Below, in pieces: positions 23,829-28,971 of a DNA stretch of 28,971 nt. Position 1 is the stretch's first letter. Every line of letters starts with the position of its first letter. The notes under the pieces were generated by a model that was not told the DNA's origin, did no database searches, and saw only the letters and a program-made list of their open reading frames with translations. This DNA is from an uncultured Proteiniphilum sp. (GTDB lineage: Bacteria; Bacteroidota; Bacteroidia; Bacteroidales; Dysgonomonadaceae), in assembly GCF_937873925.1 (NCBI RefSeq), contig NZ_CALNAT010000083.1:1-28971 (forward strand). Reading direction: 5' to 3'. A program made the position numbers and the translations under genes.

Positions 23829-25052
23829 TTATTCCTCTTCGTAGTTCTGATACAGGAAATCATTGTAAGGAAACCGTGTAATGTGTATTTCCTTTACCTT
23901 ATTATAGATCAGTGCTTTCAACTCGTCGATATTATCCCTGTTCCTGGCCGAAATAAAGATGCAGTTCTCCTTCATTTTATTCATCCACGTCTGTTTAAGT
24001 TCTTCGAGAGTGTAGTTCTCCCGTTTTTTCGGCGTGAGGTCGTCCTCTTCCTTTACCACATGGGAAAAAGCGTCGATCTTATTGAAGACGAGGATGGAAG
24101 GTTTCTCGGTTTCATCGATCTCGAACAGGGTTTTCTCCACCACCTCTATCTGTTCTTCAAAAGCGGGATGTGAAATATCCACCACATGCAGCAGGATATC
24201 GGCTTCGCGCACCTCGTCGAGGGTCGATTTGAACGACTCGATCAGGTGGGTGGGGAGTTTACGGATAAAACCGACGGTGTCTGTAAGCAGGAACGGCAGG
24301 TTCTCAATGGTTACCTTACGTACGGTAGTATCGAGTGTGGCAAAGAGTTTGTTTTCGGCAAAAACCTCACTCTTGCTGAGCAGGGTCATCAGGGTGGATT
24401 TTCCTACATTGGTGTATCCCACCAGCGCTACACGTACCAGTTTTCCCCGGTTCTTGCGCTGGACGGTCTTTTGTTTGTCGATCTCTTTCAGTTCCTGCTT
24501 CAGGCGGGAGATCTTGTCGAGAATGATACGTCGGTCGGTTTCCAACTGGGTTTCACCCGGTCCGCGCATGATGGTGCCGCCCCCGCCCCGTTGCCGTTCG
24601 AGGTGAGTCCACATACGGGTCAGCCGCGGCAGCAGATACTGGTACTGCGCCAGTTCCACCTGGGCTTTGGCATGTGCCGTCTGGGCGCGCATGGCGAATA
24701 TATCCAGAATGAGGCTGGTACGGTCCATGATGCGGATTTTGAGCTCCTTCTCGATATTACGAAGTTGGCGCGCCGATAGTTCGTCATCAAAAATGACTAC
24801 ACCCACCTCATTCTCCTCCTCTTTTACATAGTTCCCTATTTCTTCCAGCTTTCCCTTTCCCACGAACGTTACCGTATTGGGCATCTCTAACCGTTGTACA
24901 AATCGTTTTCCGGGAGTAAGCCCCGCCGTTTCGGCCAGAAAGGCCAGTTCGTCGAGGTATTCATTCACCTTCTCTTCATTCTGATCAGGTGTGATAAGCC
25001 CTACCAGCACAGCGTTCTCTTTTTTTATTTCGTTGGTAATGAAATCTTTCAT
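23829..25052 (-). CDS. hflX: GTPase HflX
   Basis: This 407-residue ribosome-associated GTPase splits stalled or heat-damaged 70S ribosomes. The N-terminal HflX domain has QRLEMPNTVTFVGKGKLEEI, and the linker has RQRGGGGTIMRGPGETQLET (about 154-173). The G domain shows G1 GYTNVGKST (212-220), G2 threonines at 242-243, G3 DTVG (258-261) and G4 NKID (324-327). Length is normal. No promoter was identified confidently; the 201 bases upstream hold a 7-bp inverted repeat (AACAAAG/CTTTGTT, 25145-25168). Confidence 0.98.
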   Translation of the reverse strand: MKDFITNEIKKENAVLVGLITPDQNEEKVNEYLDELAFLAETAGLTPGKRFVQRLEMPNTVTFVGKGKLEEIGNYVKEEENEVGVVIFDDELSARQLRNIEKELKIRIMDRTSLILDIFAMRAQTAHAKAQVELAQYQYLLPRLTRMWTHLERQRGGGGTIMRGPGETQLETDRRIILDKISRLKQELKEIDKQKTVQRKNRGKLVRVALVGYTNVGKSTLMTLLSKSEVFAENKLFATLDTTVRKVTIENLPFLLTDTVGFIRKLPTHLIESFKSTLDEVREADILLHVVDISHPAFEEQIEVVEKTLFEIDETEKPSILVFNKIDAFSHVVKEEDDLTPKKRENYTLEELKQTWMNKMKENCIFISARNRDNIDELKALIYNKVKEIHITRFPYNDFLYQNYEEE

Positions 25053-25253
25053 TAATTGCTTTATTTAGAATTTAGAACCAGGAATCAAGACTTTTCTTTT
25101 TATAAGTACCTTTCCGATTTTTCACATCAGTAAATCATTAAATTAACAAAGCGTCTTTACTCTTTGTTCTCTTAAGAAACAAAATCAATTCAAGTGTTTC
25201 AACGCATTTTTTGAACGGATAAAACCGTTTTGGAATACTTTACTCTTTATTAT

Positions 25254-25754
25254 TTAAAACCAGAAACCGATTCCCGCCGTAAAGACTACTTGTGAGTAAT
25301 CGGGGATGAACTGGTATTTTAATTCGAAATTAGCCCGTACCTTGTAGGCGATGTCATGTTGGAAACCAAGGCCCAGGTTGATCCCCAAGCGATGTTTTGT
25401 CCAATCCTCCCCGGGAAGGCCGTCGTTCTTTGAGGCATCGTACTTCCATTGGGAGTAATGGAGTCCGGCAACCGGGTATAACGAGGCCGAGAAAGAAACG
25501 GGAAAGATATAATGCGCGTCGGCATCCGTCATCCACATACCTTCTCCTTTTCGTTCGAGGAAATAGGAGAACGATGGGGTAAACCGTATATTGTTTGTAT
25601 AATAATAATGGGCATGCATACCCCCTCCTATGCTGTTGATTTCCGCTCCATAGCCGGCATGAACGCCCAATCCGAAGGTGCCTTCAAATTGCGCCTGCAT
25701 TTTGGGCATGAATAACAGGAAAAAAAGGAAAACCAAAATAAATGCTCGTTTCAT
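25254..25754 (-). CDS. Small outer membrane beta-barrel protein
   Basis: This 166-residue protein has a cleavable signal peptide (MKRAFILVFLFFLLFMPKMQAQ) and about eight alternating amphipathic strands rich in aromatic residues and glycine (GTFGLGVHAGYGAEINSIGG; YYYTNNIRFTPSFSYFLE; YPVAGLHYSQWKYD). It ends GIGFWF, an aromatic C-terminal residue typical of barrel proteins. Closest in type to the OmpA/OprF-like or opacity-like 8-strand barrels of Bacteroidota. The function is unknown. It lies upstream of hflX on the same strand, separated by 201 bases. Confidence 0.85.
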   Translation of the reverse strand: MKRAFILVFLFFLLFMPKMQAQFEGTFGLGVHAGYGAEINSIGGGMHAHYYYTNNIRFTPSFSYFLERKGEGMWMTDADAHYIFPVSFSASLYPVAGLHYSQWKYDASKNDGLPGEDWTKHRLGINLGLGFQHDIAYKVRANFELKYQFIPDYSQVVFTAGIGFWF

Positions 25755-25789
25755 TTGAATAAATATTTAGAGTAAAGAGCCAAGACTAA

Positions 25790-25906
25790 ACTAATGTGCT
25801 AATTTATCAATGTGCCGATGTGCTAATTAAATCATTATATCATCCAGTTTTATTGGTATATTATTCACATTATTCACATTATTCACATTGGCATATTGGC
25901 ACATTA
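25790..25906. repeat. CACATT-type intergenic repeats running into the mnmA stop codon
   Basis: The region contains many variants of AATGTGCTAAT and its complement. Three perfect tandem copies of the 9-base unit ATTCACATT lie at 25863-25889, then ATTGGCATATTGGCACATTAG. The TTA of the last unit (25904-25906) is the complement of the mnmA TAA stop. Similar ATTGGCACATT strings occur upstream of sulP and leuS. Confidence 0.75.
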
Positions 25907-26968
25907 GTAGATCATGCCGCTTCCGAGGCACAGCTTTCTCTCTTTATCATAAACCACTCCGAACTGGCCGGCAGCGATTCCTTGTACCGGTTCGGAGGAA
26001 TGAATACGGTATATGTCGCCGATCCTTGAAATTCTCCCCGGTGTGAAGTCCGGTGTATGTCTTATTTTGAAGGTAATCTCTTTTTCATCTTCAAAATCAC
26101 CCCATATATCTTTGGTGATGAATTCAAATCCCTGCAGATTGATGAGCTCTCCGTACTGATACTTCGTGTCATACCCTTTGGAAACATAGACGATATTCCT
26201 CTGTATATCCTTTTTGATCACGAACCAGGGGCCGCCACTCAGCCCGAGCCCTTTACGCTGGCCAATGGTGTGGAACCAGAATCCCTGATGTTTTCCCAGG
26301 ATATTTCCGGTCTCCAGCTCTACGATAAGCCCCTCTTTCCTGCCCAGATAGCGCTCTATGAACTCATTGTAGTTCACTTTTCCCAGGAAACAGATCCCCT
26401 GGCTGTCTTTACGTTGAGCTGAAGGTAACTTCTCGCGTGTGGCGATAGCCCGCACTTCCGACTTGAGTAGTCCCCCGATCGGGAACATCAGTTTGGAAAC
26501 CTGCAGGTAGCTTATCTGCCCCAGAAAATAGGTCTGATCCTTTACACGGTCTTTCGCCGTAGAAAGCCACGTCAACCCGTCCCGTTCCGTGGTGGTGGCG
26601 TAGTGGCCGGTCGCTATTTTATCGAACTGATGGCCCCATTTCTGTTCGAAAACGCCGAATTTGATCAGCTTGTTGCACATCATGTCGGGATTGGGGGTCA
26701 ATCCCCGTTTCACGGAATCGATAGTATAGCGTACCACACTGTCCCAATACTCTTCATGAAGCGATACGATCTCAAAACGGCAACCATATTTCCTGGCTAT
26801 AAACGATACAATCTCAATATCTTCTTCCGACGGGCAATCGATGTAGCCGTCTTTGTCTTCCATCCCTATTTTTATGTAATAGATAGTGGGGTTGTACCCC
26901 ATCTCTTTTAGCTGATGTACTACAACCGAACTGTCTACTCCTCCGGAAACCAGTGCCGCTATCTCCAT
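25904..26968 (-). CDS. mnmA: tRNA-specific 2-thiouridylase MnmA
   Basis: This 354-residue enzyme adds sulfur to U34 of tRNA-Lys, -Glu and -Gln. The ATP-pyrophosphatase loop SGGVDSS is at residues 8-14. The two catalytic cysteines are present: C98 in DMMCNKLIKFG and C193 in QGICFLGKVNY. Also present are TGHYATT and the C-terminal domain with IGQRKGLGLSGGPWFV and SEPVQGIAAGQFGVVYD. I chose ATG 26968; the frame extends three codons to a GTG at 26977, but the ATG directly precedes the conserved core. It is divergent from recJ. The stop codon is built from repeat DNA. Confidence 0.97.
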   Translation of the reverse strand: MEIAALVSGGVDSSVVVHQLKEMGYNPTIYYIKIGMEDKDGYIDCPSEEDIEIVSFIARKYGCRFEIVSLHEEYWDSVVRYTIDSVKRGLTPNPDMMCNKLIKFGVFEQKWGHQFDKIATGHYATTTERDGLTWLSTAKDRVKDQTYFLGQISYLQVSKLMFPIGGLLKSEVRAIATREKLPSAQRKDSQGICFLGKVNYNEFIERYLGRKEGLIVELETGNILGKHQGFWFHTIGQRKGLGLSGGPWFVIKKDIQRNIVYVSKGYDTKYQYGELINLQGFEFITKDIWGDFEDEKEITFKIRHTPDFTPGRISRIGDIYRIHSSEPVQGIAAGQFGVVYDKERKLCLGSGMIY

Positions 26969-26988
26969 ATCTTGCACAATTTGATATA

Positions 26989-26996
26989 CAAAGGTA
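26989..26996 (-). promoter_or_regulatory. -7 box for mnmA
   Basis: The minus strand reads TACCTTTG (TAnnTTTG), 20 bases before the mnmA ATG. The -33 region is not clear. Confidence 0.6.
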
Positions 26997-27048
26997 CGAA
27001 TAAGAATTGAATCGTGGAAAATGGGTTATTTATTGTTAGAAACGAGCA

Positions 27049-27063
27049 TGAGAACCGTTCTCA
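27049..27063. repeat. Perfect 15-base palindrome TGAGAAC-C-GTTCTCA
   Basis: Seven-base arms around a single C, located 53 bases upstream of the mnmA -7 box. It has the size and symmetry of a homodimer binding site; no T-tract follows on either strand, so it is not a terminator. Confidence 0.55.
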
Positions 27064-27110
27064 CACAAGAACCTGATTAAAATCGAGTTGCCTCCGGCTA
27101 AGATTTTCAA

Positions 27111-27244
27111 ATGAAGTCGGCGATTTCCGCTTCGCTTCAATTGTCATACGATACATTTGAACTATTTGCATTAAGCCAAGTGAGCAAAGTCAAACTTGTT
27201 TGTACTTTGCCAGGGCGTGCAAATATCTAACTTTAGTGCAAATA
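27111..27244 (+). repeat. Possible dispersed repeat with long hairpin and 39-codon ORF
   Basis: A 12-bp stem with one bulged T: GCAAAGT/ACTTTGC (27184-27190, 27204-27210) continued by CAAAC/GTTTG (27191-27195, 27198-27202) around a TT loop. It is followed by two direct copies of GTGCAAATA (27217-27225, 27236-27244), period 19. An ORF (27111-27230; MKSAISASLQLSYDTFELFA ...) spans it, but the hairpin inside makes genuine coding doubtful. It looks like an intergenic repeat element; only a genome search can show this. Confidence 0.4.
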
Positions 27245-27291
27245 AATAATTTTAATCGTATGAAATAACCGGAAAAGAAAAAAAATAGTAT

Positions 27292-27299
27292 TACCTTTA
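27292..27299 (+). promoter_or_regulatory. Weak -7 box for recJ
   Basis: TACCTTTA matches TAnnTTTG with one change. It would give a leader of about 120 bases containing two hairpins. Confidence 0.35.
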
Positions 27300-27423
27300 C
27301 AACTTCGGAATGGTGTATCAACTAACCATTACCGGGATACTTTGTGGCAGGACTGTTTATGGGTCGGTTGCCGCGTCCCCGAAGCCGATTCGGGATTCGA
27401 GAGAAAAGAAAAAAACGATATAA

Positions 27424-28971
27424 ATGACTTACAGATGGAATTATTCAACCCTTACACACGACCAAAAAAATAAAAAAAATGAATTAGCGAAAGAATTAAA
27501 TTTACATCCCGTTCTTGTTGAGTTGCTTATTAAGAGAGGTATAGAGACAAAGGAAGAAGCAATCGGATTTTTGTATCCTAAACTGAAGGATTTGCATGAC
27601 CCTTTTCTGTTGCCTGATATGGATGTGGCGATCCGACGGATTGAGCGGGCTCTGGGGAACAAAGAGCGGATCCTTATTTACGGGGATTATGATGTGGATG
27701 GTACGACCGCTGTTTCGTTGGTGTACAAGTTCTTTCGGGGGATTACAAGTAATATTGATTATTATATTCCTGACCGGTACGATGAAGGGTATGGCATTTC
27801 GTTTCAGGGAATCGATTATGCCGTTGAGACGGGTGTAAAACTCATTATTTCTCTCGATTGTGGTATTAAGGCAGTAAGTAAGGTTGCCTATGCCAAAGAA
27901 AAAGGTATTGATTTTATTATTTGCGATCATCACATGCCGGATGATCGGCTTCCGGATGCCATAGCCGTTGTGGATGCAAAACGGCTTGATTCGACCTATC
28001 CGTATAACGACCTGTCGGGTTGCGGAGTGGGTTTTAAATTGGTGCAGGCTTTTTCACAGCGAAACGGATATCCTTTTTCCGATATTGAACCCCTGCTCGA
28101 CCTGGTGGCAGTAAGCATTGCTTCCGATATTGTTCCTCTTACGGGTGAGAACCGCATCATGATGTATCATGGGCTGAAACAGCTCAACTCTAATCCCAGC
28201 TTCGGACTGCGGGGTATAATCGAGATCTGCGGGCTGCAACGCAAGCAGATTACCGTGAACGATATCGTCTTCAAGATAGGGCCGCGTATCAATGCATCGG
28301 GGCGGATGATGAACGGAAAAGAGGCGGTGGATCTGATGATTGAGAATGACATGACTTCCGCCAGGGAGAAGAGTAAGAATATTGATAAGTATAACGAAGA
28401 CCGTCGTGAGCTGGACAAGAAGATCACGGAGGAGGCGATAGCATATATCTATAGCTATATTGATATTGCTAAACAGAAGAGTATTGTAATCTATAATGAG
28501 ACATGGCACAAGGGGATAGTCGGAATTGTGGCATCGAGGCTGACCGAGAGATATTACCGGCCGGCAGTGGTGCTCACCAAGTCGGGAGGAATGATCTCCG
28601 GATCAGCGCGCTCTGTTCCCGGGTTCGATGTATATAAAGCAATTGAATCATGCCGTGATATCCTGGAAAATTTTGGTGGACATACCTATGCTGCCGGCTT
28701 GACACTGCGGGAGGAGAACCTACCGGCATTTACCGAACGGTTTAATATGCTCTCTTTTGATGGTGTGGAGGCTCGGATGATGCTGCCGCAGATCACGGTC
28801 GATGCAGAGATCTCACTTTCGCAGATCAGCCCGGCGCTCATTGCCGGAATCGATCTGTTCAATCCTTTCGGGCCTGAAAATGAAAATCCCATATTTCTCA
28901 CCCGGGAGGCATTCGATGCGGGGAACAGCAGGCTGGTAATCTGGCTTACCGCCGCAATGTGCATGGCGGTG
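27424..28971 (+). CDS. recJ: Single-stranded-DNA-specific exonuclease RecJ (3' end cut)
   Basis: 516 codons are visible from ATG 27424; the gene is cut by the right edge. RecJ degrades single-stranded DNA 5' to 3' in recombination and mismatch repair. DHH-family motifs are complete: GDYDVDGTT (87-95), LDCGIKA, CDHHMPDD (DHH at 168-170) and GCGVGFK. The DHHA1 part shows WHKGIVGIVASRLTERYYRP, SGSARSVPGFDVYKAIES and ENFGGHTYAAGL. The final 11 codons (28939-28971) do not continue as RecJ proteins usually do after the FNPFGPENENP region, suggesting a sequence or assembly break at the edge. Start choice: an in-frame TAA lies just upstream, so ATG 27424 is the first possible start. Confidence 0.96.
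   Translation, partial: MTYRWNYSTLTHDQKNKKNELAKELNLHPVLVELLIKRGIETKEEAIGFLYPKLKDLHDPFLLPDMDVAIRRIERALGNKERILIYGDYDVDGTTAVSLVYKFFRGITSNIDYYIPDRYDEGYGISFQGIDYAVETGVKLIISLDCGIKAVSKVAYAKEKGIDFIICDHHMPDDRLPDAIAVVDAKRLDSTYPYNDLSGCGVGFKLVQAFSQRNGYPFSDIEPLLDLVAVSIASDIVPLTGENRIMMYHGLKQLNSNPSFGLRGIIEICGLQRKQITVNDIVFKIGPRINASGRMMNGKEAVDLMIENDMTSAREKSKNIDKYNEDRRELDKKITEEAIAYIYSYIDIAKQKSIVIYNETWHKGIVGIVASRLTERYYRPAVVLTKSGGMISGSARSVPGFDVYKAIESCRDILENFGGHTYAAGLTLREENLPAFTERFNMLSFDGVEARMMLPQITVDAEISLSQISPALIAGIDLFNPFGPENENPIFLTREAFDAGNSRLVIWLTAAMCMAV

Larger units (their letters stand above)
26969..27423. other. Divergent intergenic region (mnmA / recJ) rich in inverted repeats
   Basis: This 455-base gap holds the mnmA promoter, a perfect palindrome (27049-27063), a repeat-like stretch with a 39-codon ORF and a strong hairpin (27111-27244), a weak recJ promoter and two leader hairpins (AATGGT/ACCATT at 27309-27330; CCCGAA/TTCGGG at 27378-27394). 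No larger gene or known RNA was recognised. Confidence 0.7.

Noticed and set aside
25202..25240. AACGG/CCGTT hairpin between the barrel-protein gene and hflX as a terminator
   Set aside because: The stem is only five base pairs and no T-tract follows it on the minus strand.
25863..25889. Three tandem 9-base units considered as a CRISPR-like array
   Set aside because: The units are directly adjacent with no spacers and far too short. No cas genes are present.

Overview
The window looks like chromosomal housekeeping DNA from a Bacteroidota bacterium, most likely order Bacteroidales. Three things support this. Promoter-like -7 boxes of the form TAnnTTTG sit in front of many genes and Shine-Dalgarno sequences are scarce. 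Several families are typical of the phylum (DUF4294, the long NusB form, DUF2582 winged helix, a LeuRS with an insert after the catalytic N-terminus). The gene order nusB-yajC-ybbR-coaE is also familiar from this group. The family-level guess (Dysgonomonadaceae-like, e.g. Proteiniphilum or Petrimonas) is only an impression from sequence style. I saw no tRNA, rRNA, CRISPR array, integrase or transposase gene.

Layout. 1-3.4 kb, minus strand: the 5' part of ygiQ (radical SAM, cut by the left edge), a SulP anion transporter and a secreted DUF4294 protein. 3.7-9.4 kb, plus strand: an AMP-forming long-chain acyl-CoA ligase, then leuS tightly coupled to a YitT-type membrane protein. 9.4-12.2 kb, minus: a 939-residue FAD/Fe-S D-2-hydroxyacid (D-lactate type) dehydrogenase. 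12.3-15.5 kb, minus: a small winged-helix protein with its own promoter and terminator, preceded by the nusB-yajC-ybbR-coaE operon. 15.9-17.6 kb, plus: rplY-pth-hslR (translation and ribosome maintenance). 17.6-19.0 kb: divergent comB and maf. 19.2-20.6 kb: an aspartate kinase resembling the ectoine-associated (Ask_Ect) type, with a strong terminator. 20.6-23.2 kb: a membrane protein / winged-helix regulator / CreD operon behind a palindromic operator. 23.3-25.8 kb: a CYTH protein, HflX and a small outer-membrane barrel protein. 25.9-29 kb: mnmA (minus) and recJ (plus, cut by the right edge), divergent across a 455-base gap rich in inverted repeats.

The coding content is mostly ordinary. The more unusual signals are between genes. 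The sulP and leuS upstream regions share two repeat modules in different order, and related CACATT-type repeats run into the mnmA stop codon. A perfect TACTTTG-N5-CAAAGTA palindrome overlaps the promoter region of the CreD operon. An 11-base perfect match to the anti-Shine-Dalgarno complement precedes a 39-codon ORF behind creD. A strong hairpin lies in a repeat-like stretch upstream of recJ. The last ~33 bases of the window stop resembling RecJ and may be an assembly or chimera edge. I found no convincing evidence of a completely new multi-gene system.
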